Below are positions 12,128 to 23,380 of a stretch of DNA of 64,000 nucleotides, in pieces. Position 1 is the first letter of the stretch. Each line of letters begins with the position of its first letter. The translations under genes and the position numbers were made by a program. Origin of the DNA: Panaeolus papilionaceus (taxonomy: Eukaryota > Basidiomycota > Agaricomycetes > Agaricales). The stretch spans positions 496,001 through 560,000 of the forward strand of contig JADNRZ010000013.1 in NCBI GenBank assembly GCA_015501605.1. Reading direction: 5' to 3'. Below the pieces are notes generated by a model. That model had not been told where the DNA came from. It saw only the letters and a list, made by a program, of their open reading frames with translations, and did no database searches.

Positions 12128-13493
12128 ATGCCGCCCAGGAAACGTGCCAAACGCGCGATTGATGCCCCTTCGACGTCGAGAACACAGAGAGGGATAAACG
12201 CATCAGGTTTTGCAGTGTTACCAGCAGAGCTGCATGCTGAGATCCTTTCTCATCTGCCTCGATACCCAGTTCGATGTGACCCTCTCGAAAAATCGGCGCT
12301 AGATAAAGAGGGCCTCGACCGACAATTTACGTTGCACTCTCTATCGAGGACGTGCAGTGCTCTGAGAGCAGCATGTCTCCCTTTTCTGTGGGAGGGTATC
12401 GAGGTTTACGAAGGATTTAAGATCCCTCGAAAGGGCACACGATTGGGTAAAATTCCCTTGGTAAATTTTCACGTAGCCGACGATGCGAAGATACCAAATG
12501 CGAGAGGATGTCGTAATTATGCGGAGGAGCTATTGCGTCAGTTGGAGGTTGTGACAGTGAGGAATCCGGCGCTGGCGAGACATGTCAAGTCGGTATTTGA
12601 CCCTTTTGTCATATTCTAAAGCTTGTGGATATTAACTCGTACTTGTTTGTGATGTAGATTCCTCAACGTGACACTCACTCAGTTGTCGCTTTCAGCTATT
12701 CGAGAAGAGCTTATTCGTTGCTTATCTCTCTTTCCAAGCATGACCACCGTTCGAATGGTCATATGGGATGGCCCCGATCCTAGGTACTTCACTTCGCCGG
12801 AGGGTATAAGCTTTCCACAAATTCGCACACTCTATCTGAATGGAGGGTCTGATTGGTTTTCGAGTCTCTGCCCCAACGCGCGGAGTATTTCATTTAGCTC
12901 AGAATATGAGCTGCTTGTTTGTCAGGATAGCTTTTATTGGCTTTCAGCTGCCCGGCCGATTGGTGCACAGATTGAGGTACTGGGGCTTTTCCCGTTTCAA
13001 CACCGTTCGAATGTCTGTATGAGTAAGTGGTTGTTCGTTTTATTATTGATGGTCTAACTCCCCTGCTTCTTTTAGACATATCAACTAATTTTCCAAATAT
13101 TCGAGATATTACACTCGAATGTTATTTCCTCAGGGATACCATCGTAAGTGACCTTCACAGCGATTGGGCTACTATCCTCCTGATACCGCGAAACAGGCGG
13201 CCCGATGTGAGGAATATAGAAAGGATCCCCTCGTAAATTTAAAGAGTCTTCAAATTGTTCGCCTTCGAATGGACCTGCATATAGGTCACGGTCGTCCTCG
13301 ATATTATGATCTACGTCCGAAACTGCCCACATTGGAGGAGCAACAACAGTGGTGCGAGTGGGCAAAAAGCACATTGCTCAAGGTACAGACAAGGGATAAG
13401 CTGGAAAAGAGGGTGTATTTTACGAGTCATGCTGGGGAGAGCAAACTTTTTGTCATGAAGTTTGGTATGCCTATCGAGGAGGTTATGTTTTAG
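12128..13493 (+). CDS. F-box-like protein, 396 aa
   Basis: Exons are 12128-12588, 12658-13022, 13076-13143 and 13197-13493, with introns of 53-69 bp. A basic N-terminus (PPRKRAKRA, a likely nuclear signal) is followed by an F-box-like motif at about residues 28-75, with LPAELHAEILSHLP as its first helix and later LSRTCSALRAACLPFLWEGI. The remainder has the irregular Leu/Pro pattern of fungal F-box proteins that carry degenerate leucine-rich repeats. Such proteins normally bridge Skp1 to a ubiquitin-ligase substrate; that role is inferred, and no substrate can be named. The downstream gene at 14292 is a paralog. This family is distinct from the larger F-box-like family after 41.7 kb. Confidence 0.75.
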
Positions 13494-14291
13494 CTTAATA
13501 TACCTGGCGTTGTGGATGTTTTCTTCTCACTTGACTGCGACAACAGCCTGTTACTGTATGAGGAGATTTCAGTATGTAACCTACTGTACCCTTTCGACTG
13601 ATTCAGCGGGGGCTGGAACATGGGACACCGATGCGGAACTGCGTCACCCATCGACCTGGGTGGGGGCCTGGGTCATATGCAACATATCGGCCGGGGCTCA
13701 TGTGCGGTGGTTCAACCTTGACCAGGTCATATGTGTTATTACGAGGTGGAAACGAACAGGAGTGTAAACCATGAAGAAAATTGGGTTTATGACTATTTCT
13801 ACCACCAGTATTATTTTTTCTAATTTCCTTGAATTTATGTCATTTTTAGTAGGTGTCCCAACTGGCTAGGTAGCCTGGGACAGGGGACAAGTGTCCCGAT
13901 TTGGCGTCGTCAGAGGAGGGGTGGGACAGGGGGCCGCCAAATTAATCGAAAGGGTACAGTAATCGACGAATAGAACGCACATATTAGTTGGAGTGTCCAC
14001 TAAAGTCCCCAATCGTCTTGAAATTGTGAGCTCCATAACTGAAGATCATGTCGATGCTTGTACAGGCTGGGCTGGGCTCTGAAATCTGGTCATCAAATCG
14101 AATGTGACGGGCCTGCTTGTTACGCCATATCAATGTTACGGCCCATTTAGGACAATGGTCCTTGTTAAGAATTTTGATACTTGTCCTTTGCTTGTCCTCA
14201 ACCACCACATTCGCAACCCAGAACAGCAAGTTTTCCCGTTCAATCCTAGACCGATTTGCATATTCACGCTATTCTGCAAAGCAAGATTTAA
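13494..14291. other. Intergenic with short GGGACA repeats
   Basis: No gene. Between about 13600 and 13945 the words GGGACA/TGTCCC recur in both orientations, including an almost palindromic GGGACAGGGGACAAGTGTCCC segment near 13870-13895, and GTCATATG occurs twice. This may be the remnant of a repeat element. Confidence 0.35.
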
Positions 14292-15699
14292 ATGCCTCCC
14301 AGTCTCAGAAAGCGTAAGCAGGCTACCAAGCCCGTTGAAACCAAGCCAAAACGCGTGAAGACCATGACCGTCGTCGAGCATAATCATAAAATCAACACGA
14401 CCGGTCTCGCAGCACTGCCAGATGAACTTCACCTCGAGATATTCTCTCACTTACCTAGTGTGCTTATATGTTGCGAGGAAGAAAACCTGCCCTTGGATAG
14501 ACCTGGAACAGATCGACACTTCACCTTGAACTCCCTCTCCCAGACCTGTAGATCCCTTCGTGCCGTGTATCTTGCATATCTTTGGGAGAGAATAGAAGTG
14601 TACGATAGCTTCAAGCTTCCCGGAAAGGGTACTTCTCTTCCTAAAATTCCCACTGCAAAGAAGAAGAAGCAATATACCTCCTCCATTGGCGCAGGTTCCC
14701 AGCGCAAGAGCAAGCCATCAGTATGCAGAGGAGCTTCTTCGCCAACTGGAAATTGTGATGATACGACAACCAAGTCTGGCTCAGTATGTCAGGTTCGTTA
14801 TTCTGTCCCTGCCCGAGTCAGAGTATCTAGTGATATGTTTTTATGCATTTCAAGTCGATGAACATCATTGTCACGCCGTTCTCAATCCTTCGAGTGTATG
14901 AGGAACTCCTCCGCTGTATTTCACTTCTACCTAACCTCAAAGTTGTTCGGCTATCCATAATAAATGTGGTGATATACGAAGAGGACGTTGCTCCCCTCTA
15001 TGCACGACATAACTTTCCCCAGATTGACACTCTTCTTGAACGAGGAGGCTATTTCGCTAGTTGATAGATGCCCCAATGCCTCTAGTCTGGGCACTGATTC
15101 GACGGTGGCCCTAGACAATATATACATGTACTGTCCCTGGTTGATGGGTCTTTCAAGGTGTGACAAGAGTCGAAATGTCAAAACGCTGGGATTATTTCCA
15201 TGTAACAACTCTGGCCTTATGACAATCAGTGACAGCGCTTGTGAGTCTTTTATTCGCCTGTCGTCCATAGAATTCATCGAACATTTCAAATTAGATCTTC
15301 GAAATTTCTTTGCGAACTTGACAGATATAACATTGGAGTGCAGTTCCATGCGGGCCATTATTGTAGGTCATCTGGTATTTTGATTGAGGAGACCTAACCA
15401 ACCCCAATTGACCACAGTACAAGGAGAACCGTTCACCGGATGCTACTCCTGTCCCATCATTTGAAAACCTAGGCGTTATTCGAATCCGCGCAGATATAAT
15501 TCTGTTTCCTTATCGTGGATCAGAAGAAGAAGTAGATAGTGAAGAGCAAGACAAGTGGCTGAAATGGGCCGAACGCACTCTGCACAAGGTGCAAAGCAAT
15601 GGTGCCGACAAGCAGAGCTCGAGAATTTATTTTACAACTCCAGATGGACATTGTACAGAGCACCTTGTACAGCCTGATACTGGTCGACACCAACGTTGA
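14292..15699 (+). pseudogene. F-box-like paralog with two frameshifts
   Basis: This copy aligns along its whole length with the gene at 12128-13493: basic N-terminus, F-box LPDELHLEIFSHLP, the YAEELLRQLE motif, LFLNEE...CPNA, DITLECSSMRA and the WLKWAERTLHKV tail. Intron positions near 14810, 15245 and 15370 are also shared. The frame changes twice where no GT-AG intron of the right length fits: between KIPTAKKKK (about 14665) and the YAEELLRQ segment (14720), and again near 14985, upstream of DITFPRLTLF. Everything from about 14998 to the stop at 15697 is intact. It is probably a recently broken gene; unusual splicing or an assembly error are the alternatives. Confidence 0.6.
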
Positions 15700-16206
15700 A
15701 GTCATATTTATCATGGGAATGATATTGCTTGATAACAAACAAATTTGAACTGAATTACACTTGCGTATAGGCGCGTATATAGCTTCTTCGTCCATCAGTT
15801 GCGCGAGGTGGGCGCTAACGAGTATATACAGTCAACAGCCTCTGGCTTCTGACAGATTTTGTCCATCATGATCACCAAACTCACAGTGATCACCTTCAAT
15901 TGAGACAAAACAAGGGATCCATTCTACTTTAAGTCGAAAAGGGGGTGACTGTTTCCCAAGTAACGTCCAATGATGGCGTAGCTAGGGAAAGCGGTGTTAA
16001 GAATCTGATCTCCTTTGAGAACGAGGCTAATGTTGAAAAATCTCTCGGGGGCTGTGCTCTCTCCATCTTGTGCTTGCTGAGCAACACATCGAACAGCGAA
16101 GCTTAGCTAGTGGCCGTTGACCGTCCACTGCTCAACGTGAAGTCAATAATCCAACAACATACAAATCCTAGTGCAGGCCACGTCGACAACTAAATCTCTT
16201 GATACA
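15700..16206. other. Intergenic
   Basis: No gene seen; it includes the promoter of the membrane protein gene that follows. Confidence 0.45.
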
Positions 16207-16719
16207 ATGAGCCTCATCTCATACCAGAATAATCCCCATTCACAGCTTGCACACTATATCGACCGCACCCTCTGGATCTCCATTACCCTCTCCATCCTCA
16301 TCTTCGGCGACTCTCTGATCAACTTGGGAGCGCTTTCTTTACTCGCTGCTCCAGCTTTGGCTCTTGTCACTATCCTACAACATGCTATTCTGCTTTCATA
16401 CGTCGCCAGGGATCGAAGGCGGCCCGCAGCAGCCATTGCCGGAACACTGGCGCACACAGCACGAAAGCCTGCTATCGCCTTCCTTTGGGCGCTGGTCGCC
16501 CTCTGGACAGTGGTCGTGATCATGGTGATCTCCCTGTCATTCTTGGTGGAGGTGAAGGGACCACAGGAATGGTGGCAGAAGCTATTGGGACATGTGGAGC
16601 TGGGGTTGGAAGTTTTGGAGTTGGTAGTTGTACTTGTCGCGGCTGTTAAGTGCGGGGTTCAGCGACGGAGAACCATTATTGAGCCAGATCATGTGGATTG
16701 GGAGCATTTGGGACCATAG
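16207..16719 (+). CDS. Four-helix membrane protein, 170 aa
   Basis: Single exon starting at the first ATG of the frame. Predicted membrane segments lie at about residues 23-40, 42-66, 90-113 and 132-150, with a basic loop (ARDRRRP) after the second and a basic tail (VQRRRTI) after the fourth. No family is recognised. The DRTLWISITLS start of the first helix and the LLAAPALALVTILQHAILLS second helix resemble the equivalent parts of the neighbour at 17862, which suggests an old tandem duplication. Both are probably integral proteins of an internal or plasma membrane; function is unknown. Confidence 0.7.
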   Translation: MSLISYQNNPHSQLAHYIDRTLWISITLSILIFGDSLINLGALSLLAAPALALVTILQHAILLSYVARDRRRPAAAIAGTLAHTARKPAIAFLWALVALWTVVVIMVISLSFLVEVKGPQEWWQKLLGHVELGLEVLELVVVLVAAVKCGVQRRRTIIEPDHVDWEHLGP

Positions 16720-17710
16720 ATTTTGACATTTGGGACAACGGGTAAGTTCGTCAATCCTCTCACATCTATCTCATCTCACACTCAGCAGGCTTCAATCATA
16801 TCCAAAGTTCGAGCTCTATGTGCTCATTTCAAGGGTTGAACGACGTTGCCAAGATGTTGTTGTACATTATCACTATTTATTGTCGGCACAGTTCGCTAAA
16901 GAAATACTTTAATCGGCATACAGACCTCCAATTGTAACACTTCAACTACGAACCCCTAGCATGGAAACGCTTTCGTAGCTGGAAAAGTCGACATATGGTA
17001 CCACCTCCCCTTCCGGTGTTCGTTTCGTGTGCAACGTCTATTTTCGAACACATCATTCCTTGTCATAGCATCAAGTCTCTTGCATGTCGTTGCAGTGCAT
17101 CCTCCTTTGGTGTCGGACCCACAGTTTGGCCTAATCTTCACTGCACTCTGTTCCATCACGCCCACCTCACAAGATGCGTTGGAACAGGATATCGGTTCAT
17201 TATCGGATATTCTAGAGTGATGACATTTCGTTTTATATGTAACTCAAACCAGGGCTCGCAGCTGTTGTTGCGCTATCGCTATTGCGACTGCCATCTCGAA
17301 AAACTTGCATCCAAGTGTATACACAGAGCCAATTTGATACGGAAGTGGTGGGTTTGGCCGAATGCCCAACAGATCTTGGCTAAGACTCATTTTTCAACCG
17401 AAAGGAGAATGATCACTGCTTATTCTCAACTGTGGGGGTGTCATTATACCTGTGAACCTACTACTCGAGCAGTATAATAAGCGCTCAAGGACGAGTATTC
17501 CATGGATCTGCTGTTGACAGCATTTTCATTGTATCCCTCTTCTCATCCGACACCGGTAATGAAACAAATGTTGATTCACGTCGTGTCATCCACATAACAT
17601 CCATACAAGCTTTTGCCACTGATATCCTTCTCAGTGGGTGGAGGCAGGGAGTCAACTGGGCGTTTACTTCCTCGTGGTACAGTTGAATGTGGGCGCCCAA
17701 GGGAGCGAGA
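16720..17710. other. Intergenic
   Basis: No supported gene. The open frame at 16995-17477 on the plus strand is Cys/His-rich but lacks coding character. Confidence 0.4.
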
Positions 17711-17718
17711 TATAAAGG
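17711..17718 (+). promoter_or_regulatory. TATA box of the second membrane protein gene
   Basis: TATAAAGG lies 151 bp upstream of the ATG at 17862. It supports that start over upstream in-frame codons, which would lie before the promoter. Confidence 0.5.
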
Positions 17719-17861
17719 CCACTAAATCCTCTGTGCTTCAATGTGCATTTTTTCTCCAGAATCACAACTATCTCGGCTGTCAGTATTTCAATCAAGCCAT
17801 CTATCACACCTTTCCCTCTAATTATAAGCCCAGTCAGAACCCCAAGTCTACTCCAGGTCAA

Positions 17862-18605
17862 ATGGATTGCTCGACGGACGTTAGCCCATCTATGCATAAG
17901 CTCACCCTGCAGTCTCAAGTGCCCCTATCAGAATCGACCCTCAGTTGTACCGAATCGCAGTCGGATATGACAAGGCTTGGACAACACCATGGTTCTGTTA
18001 TCCCTCCGTCACAGCAATCAATTGACCGGGTCACCCGCTCACTGTGGGCATCCTACGGACTTAGCTTTGTCGTTCTAATACTCTCCCTCATCTCCACCTT
18101 CCTTCACACACACTGTGCTTGGCTGCTTGCGCTACCCGCCATTGTGTCCACATTGTCGATGACCCACAGTGTCGCTCTCTACGGTCGAATTGCATTGTCG
18201 AAACCCGAAGAACGCCTCGCGTTCTTTATCGTACCCCTGCTGAATGCCAGCCAGTCGACACAGTCGAACGATTCAAGCAAGGATTCAAGGAAGCCTACAA
18301 GTAGCTCCGAGTCCAGCTGGAGCATGAAAAGGTTTCTTCAGCTCAGCACCTGGGCCATAATCTGGCCAATGTGGGTGTCGATAAGTGTCATTACATTAAT
18401 CGTGTCAACGACTTTTGGACCACCGCCGAATGGCCATTTGCCGAAGGTTGTTCTAACAACAGCGTACATTACGTGTGCACTGTCATGGGCAGAGGCGGCG
18501 GTTGTGTTTCTGTTGGGATGGTTTATCGTTCGAGTTGGCCAGGAAATAAATGGATTGCAGGATGAGAATCCCCTCGAGGATGTACGTATAGATAAGGTCA
18601 CCTAG
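17862..18605 (+). CDS. Four-helix membrane protein, 247 aa
   Basis: Single exon. A polar N-terminal region of about 58 residues precedes membrane segments at about 63-81, 86-108, 164-184 and 197-223. A Ser-rich loop (about 128-155) joins the two helix pairs. The arrangement (two helices, hydrophilic loop, two helices, short acidic tail) and the TRSLWASYGLS and LLALPAIVSTLS motifs match the smaller protein at 16207, so the two look like diverged tandem copies. I know no function for the family. The frame is open upstream to 17613, but the TATA box at 17711 argues for the start chosen here. Confidence 0.65.
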   Translation: MDCSTDVSPSMHKLTLQSQVPLSESTLSCTESQSDMTRLGQHHGSVIPPSQQSIDRVTRSLWASYGLSFVVLILSLISTFLHTHCAWLLALPAIVSTLSMTHSVALYGRIALSKPEERLAFFIVPLLNASQSTQSNDSSKDSRKPTSSSESSWSMKRFLQLSTWAIIWPMWVSISVITLIVSTTFGPPPNGHLPKVVLTTAYITCALSWAEAAVVFLLGWFIVRVGQEINGLQDENPLEDVRIDKVT

Positions 18606-19185
18606 GGAGGCACAAACTCCGAGATAGTATCCTTGGATTTATTCACCTATAGATAAACTTATGGCTCTTCGATTGCAGTTGGGTAGACTTTACCGGCCTT
18701 AGCTCATTTAACCCTACTATATATGGTTTACAAACCGACGTTGTTTATTTTTAACACTACTACAGGTTTTGTAAATGAAAAACACGATGTTAATCAAACA
18801 TTGTTGAGCGCAGTTTGAAGTACGGAAAGCTAAGTATATTACATCAAAGGGGTCATAACTCAGACAAGTGAACCAAAGGACCTAAGTGGAGCATGTACCC
18901 CATACATATGTATGTTCCCATACGGAGGAACTACAACTTTGACCTAGGCGCCTTTGACATGCTTTCGATATCCCTGTACTTGTAGTAGAGTTTCAGGGAC
19001 TCTGGGTTAACCAAGTGTCGTTCGTCTCCCCCACTCTCACGCCGGGATTTTCCGTACAACGCATCAAAAATCATCAACGGAACATATAGTATTGGAAATA
19101 CTTCTAAGTCTAGATAAGTAAAACATACCAGTGTTCATTGATAACTAATAGAATTAAATGAGATTGTTTAAAATAAAAAAAAGTA
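18606..19185. other. Intergenic
   Basis: AT-rich, no gene seen. Confidence 0.5.
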
Positions 19186-19521
19186 CTACAGTAGTGAGAA
19201 CGAGGACACAGGTAATAGATACGACATCATTATATAACAGGATTGAACTTTTCTAAAAATAACAGAGCTCTCTTCATCACTCACTTCACTTTCCTCATCG
19301 GAAAAGGACTCCTTCCTTGGGCGCTTCGCAACATGCTCTTCTCTGGTGTCTATGTTGTGTTGGCACTTGGAGTTTGTCATGTTCTCAGTTTTTTTTGACA
19401 AGCGGTGCTTTCGGGATAGCTCCTTTTGGCGCTCTCGGCAAGATGAGCACTGCTTGTGTTCATCGGTGGTGGGGAGTTGTGTTTTACAGTGACCCTTAGA
19501 GCATTTTCGCAACGAGTCCAT
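19186..19521 (-). CDS. Small Cys-motif protein, 111 aa
   Basis: The ATG is at 19521 on the minus strand. Near the N-terminus cysteines are spaced as KCSKGHCKTQLP...QCSSCRERQKEL, i.e. C-x4-C followed by C-x2-C, plausibly binding one zinc ion. A highly basic stretch, the basic motif AKRPRKE, and an acidic Ser/Glu section (SDEESEVSDEES) follow. I recall similar short basic proteins with a Cys pair before CRE(R/K) as common unannotated mushroom proteins, but this is from memory and not a family name. The last about 20 residues are less convincing, so a 3' intron may be missed. It could act in the nucleus; that is inference. Confidence 0.45.
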   Translation of the reverse strand: MDSLRKCSKGHCKTQLPTTDEHKQCSSCRERQKELSRKHRLSKKTENMTNSKCQHNIDTREEHVAKRPRKESFSDEESEVSDEESSVIFRKVQSCYIMMSYLLPVSSFSLL

Positions 19522-19620
19522 AGCAAGAGAGGGTAAATAGCAACATATATTACATGAATGGTGGGTCTTCACGAAAAAACATGCAAGTGATCACGTGTGC
19601 GTTATGATTTGTAATATTTG

Positions 19621-22480
19621 CTATTTTAGGAAAGGTGAGAGTGGGGGAGACGAGGGCCAGCTTGGGTTAACCACCGTTCCACTGGGCTGTGTATTCGATC
19701 CAGAAACAATTTGCTTGACAGCGATTTCGATCCTTTTCCCGTTTACAGTATACTGCACAAGGAAGCGTCAGTACGGCGTTAAGAAGCAAACGACAATGAT
19801 ACTTACCGGAATATCCTCAACCTCGAATATATACGCAGGAACGTGTCGTGCACTCAGGGCAAGGCGAATGGCCTCCTTCACCTTGTTCACAAGTGCCATG
19901 TCGAAAGTATACCCTTGTCTCATCTTGAGGAAGAGAAGAACACGTTCGTCGGTATCCTGAGGTCTGCGCTGACCGACACAGAGAGAGTCGTCAACCTTCT
20001 CGGTGAATTGTTCCATGGCGGTATATATTTCTCCAGAGCCGAACCGAATGCCACTCGGATTCAAAACGCCATCACTGTGTGTCCATTGTGGGTTCGTGAA
20101 AATAGTGACTAAGAGTCAGATATAATCACTAACCTCCGTCCTAACATGATCAACCCCTTCGTTGTTGGGTTTCGTACAATAAAATCTCCTTGCCTCCAGA
20201 CACCTGTTCATTATGGGAAGAGGTACATTAGGATTACACATCCACGATGCAATGTGGAAGGAATACCTGGGTACATGGAGAAGTAGGTCTCCCTCAGTTT
20301 CTCTCCAGTTTCGTCACCCCACAACATAACGGGAAGTGATGGATGGGGACGTGTGCATACCAATTCGCCAGGTGTACCGGTGTGCTCAATGTTGTTGCCA
20401 GACGGATCAAAAATTTCTACTTTAACTCCTAAGGCCTTGCATTGAATCTCTATGAATTAAAAACAATACCCTGGTCAGAAGGAAGTTTTTCATGAATTTG
20501 AAGAAGGGAGTAGAACCTCCTGCATAGACAGGTAAAGAAGGAGACGCAACCACGACTGGAGAAAATACATATCAGGTTAGACAGAACCGCAATAGAAAGA
20601 CCGTGCTCACATCCAGAGCAAATGTCAGTGCCACCACTGACACATGCAATATGGATTCGAGGCCCAAACGCTGCTTGCGTCCATTCGAACATGGGAGCCG
20701 TGTAAATGGCGCCAGTGACCATCATTGTCCGAAGCGACTCGAATGGCGCGACCTGCACTATGAGAGATGTCAAATCTTTACAGTGTTTGTATCGTTGAGA
20801 GACCTACGTGGGTTGATACCATGCCGCTGGATCTCTGCTAAAAATCTGGGACTATTTCCCCAGGCCGTTACCCTGAAAGAATGGGGGATAGCATTGATCA
20901 GCTTAAGCGATCCAGAGCAGGGAATTTCGATGTATGATGTAGAGCTGACGCACCCCTGATCGCTCACAAATTTAAGATAACTTCGCAGATCGGGATGAAA
21001 AGGTGAGCCGTCGTACAGAATCAATCGTGTACCGCAGGCCAGGGCAGTCATCATAAAAGTAAACATCATCCAACCAGTCTAAGACGCAAATCTACGGCGT
21101 TAGTATTCGGTTGGGATAGTGAATAAAAAACTTCTCTGACTGTTGTATATTGAAAGTAAGTGTCGTCGGAGGATGCGTTGAATCTCAGTCTAATGTCCCG
21201 CTTCGTGCTTAACAGGACACCCTATAAACAGGTAGAGATCAGGTGCAACCAACCTGGGCCAGAAACCCGAAGACAAACCCCAGCTGAGTGTACAATGCAT
21301 TTAGGTTTCCCCGATGTACCAGAGCTGTACAAAATCACCAAGGGTTGGCAGAAGGGAAGCTGCTCGAAAGTCAGCGGTCGATTATCGCCCGTTTTTAAGA
21401 AAGCTGAGAGGGTATAACTTCAGGAAAAATAAGCGTCAAAGCAGTTCACCGAGCAATTCGAAACTTGATGCGGACACACAACCCACCTGATACTTATGTC
21501 GGGAAGCAACAAATCCTTGCCTGAAATGCGACTGGGAAGAAAGATCGCCTGTTGCAGACCCTGTGTTGACAAAATTTTGATGATCTCCAAGACCTTTGGG
21601 AGGAGATCAATCTCTTTTCCACCGTAAATCACTTCGGTTTCTGTAAAAACAAACTTTGGCCTAATTTGACGATACCGTTCGAGGATCCCCTGCACAAAAT
21701 GCGTTCAAATGGATGATACAAACAACTTCCCTTGACCTACCTGTATTCCCATATCGGTCGCAGTGCTCGAGAAGATTACTCCAATACTTGCTGTGGCGAG
21801 CGCGATGACAACAGCATTAATGGAGTTCGTTACAATAGCTGCAAGGAAAACAAAAATAGCGGCTTCTTATCAGCAGTTTACGGGAACAGAAAGTACAAAC
21901 CTGCAACTCTATCTCCAACAGTCAAACCATTGCATTTGAGAGCTGCTGCCATCGCCTGGACGCGTTCACTTAGTTTTCGGAACGAAATGTGTGCTATTCG
22001 GCCTGCTTCGTTCGCTTCTGTGAGGGCTATACCGTCGTCTCTTCGGTGAAGCAGATTTTCTGCGTAATTGAGTCGAGCATCAGGGAACCAGATGGGAACT
22101 TCCGGAAACCTTCCGGGTTGAAGGATTCGGTCCTGTTAGTTGGCCAGCGATTGAGCAGTTGCATGTCGCAAGCCACTCCAGTGAATGATTACCTTTCGAG
22201 GTGGGATGGAAGACATAATCCCTATATTCTCCCAAAGGTCCAACCAAAACTGATAGTTCCTGACAGAGTAATCATGAAGGTCATGATAATCTCCTGTGGA
22301 TAGACACAGATGAACTGAGTTAGGTCACGACGAACAAGCAATACGAAGCATACTGAGATTCAGGCCATGCTTTCGGTTGATTTGTCTTCTAAAAGCTTCG
22401 ACCGCAGTAGCCTCTGGCTGTGCGGGCTTCCACATGAGTCTGGATTGAGCAAAGTATGTGTTCGCCATGTGTGTCGCCAT
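19621..22480 (-). CDS. AACS: Acetoacetyl-CoA synthetase, 669 aa, 15 exons
   Basis: Activates acetoacetate to acetoacetyl-CoA with ATP and CoA in the cytosol, feeding sterol and fatty-acid synthesis. Fifteen exons on the minus strand splice into one continuous frame. The N-terminal acetyl-CoA-synthetase-type region (LMWKPAQPE...[22 protein letters not shown]) is followed by the AMP-binding loop [12 protein letters not shown] (about 283-294), [51 protein letters not shown], and the C-terminal [12 protein letters not shown] containing the lysine that family members use for catalysis. Length equals that of animal AACS (about 670). The start is the most upstream ATG after an in-frame stop; M22468 is a possible alternative. 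The gene looks intact and its neighbours are unrelated. Confidence 0.93.
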
Positions 22481-22542
22481 GTGTGGGAGTTACGACCTTG
22501 GAAGAGCAAAGATGTTCGAGCTAAAAGTAGGCCACCATCCAC

Positions 22543-22552
22543 TTTTATAAAG
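22543..22552 (-). promoter_or_regulatory. TATA box of the acetoacetyl-CoA synthetase gene
   Basis: On the minus strand the sequence reads CTTTATAAAA, about 65 bp before the start codon at 22480. Confidence 0.5.
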
Positions 22553-23380
22553 GCGTCATGACTTAATTTGGTACACGACACGGGGTCAGGGCCATAAAAT
22601 ATGTACCAAACCCAGGACGGTTTTCGGTTTGTGGATTCCGAATCACCGTTTAATTTAACGGCGGTACCTGCGGTAGGTTACTAGAGCGATGTTTTGAGGC
22701 CGGGGAGGACTCATATTCGGACTCATAAAACAACCCTGCCTAGTTAACATTAAAGATGACCTTTCATCAGTATCATGAGGGCAATTATGCAAAACCTCAA
22801 AGGCTTTTGCTGCGCGAAATATACTCCGTGAAACCTCACAAGTACCGGAAAGGCAACCTGAGTTTGCGAAACATTTGGAGGCCAAATTATTCCAAAGTCA
22901 GGGCTGGCACTGTACACAAGAGGCGTCTAATAAGCAGATATGTTTCTCGACAACCAAATTCTACTTTGAAACGAAAAATCAGTCCTGGAGGGAAAGTAGG
23001 AAATCATGGAGATGATGACAAATCATATTGACAGTGACTCAGCCGTAAGCGGCTTCATAGCTGTACAGTTCGGCCAGAATTAAGGTTTCAAGTGGCTTGC
23101 TTATGTAATATCCTGCTGCTCCCGCCACTGATTCGTCGCTGAGTGTCCCCATCGACGACATCCTCAAGACCCAGGCAAGTGCTGTCCTCATTTTCTTCGA
23201 CATTATGACCGAATTAACTGACATTTTGAACATTCCTTCGTTTTTCTGTCTGGATTGATTATCATCTCCCTCAAAAATCATAAATCTGGCATCTAAATAA
23301 TCTTGGAATCTTTCGACTTGTGTGCCTTTCACTCGCAATGTTTGGCTTGGATCTGGCGGTTTATTAGGCCGAAGACGAAC
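22553..23380. other. Promoter region between divergent AACS and eL19 genes
   Basis: No supported gene. A 100-codon frame on the minus strand at 23039-23338 lacks an ATG and lies directly upstream of the eL19 gene, so I did not call it. Confidence 0.45.

Noticed and set aside
23039..23338. 100-codon frame on the minus strand upstream of eL19
   Set aside because: It has no ATG start, no promoter and no recognisable features, and lies in the promoter of a strongly expressed gene.
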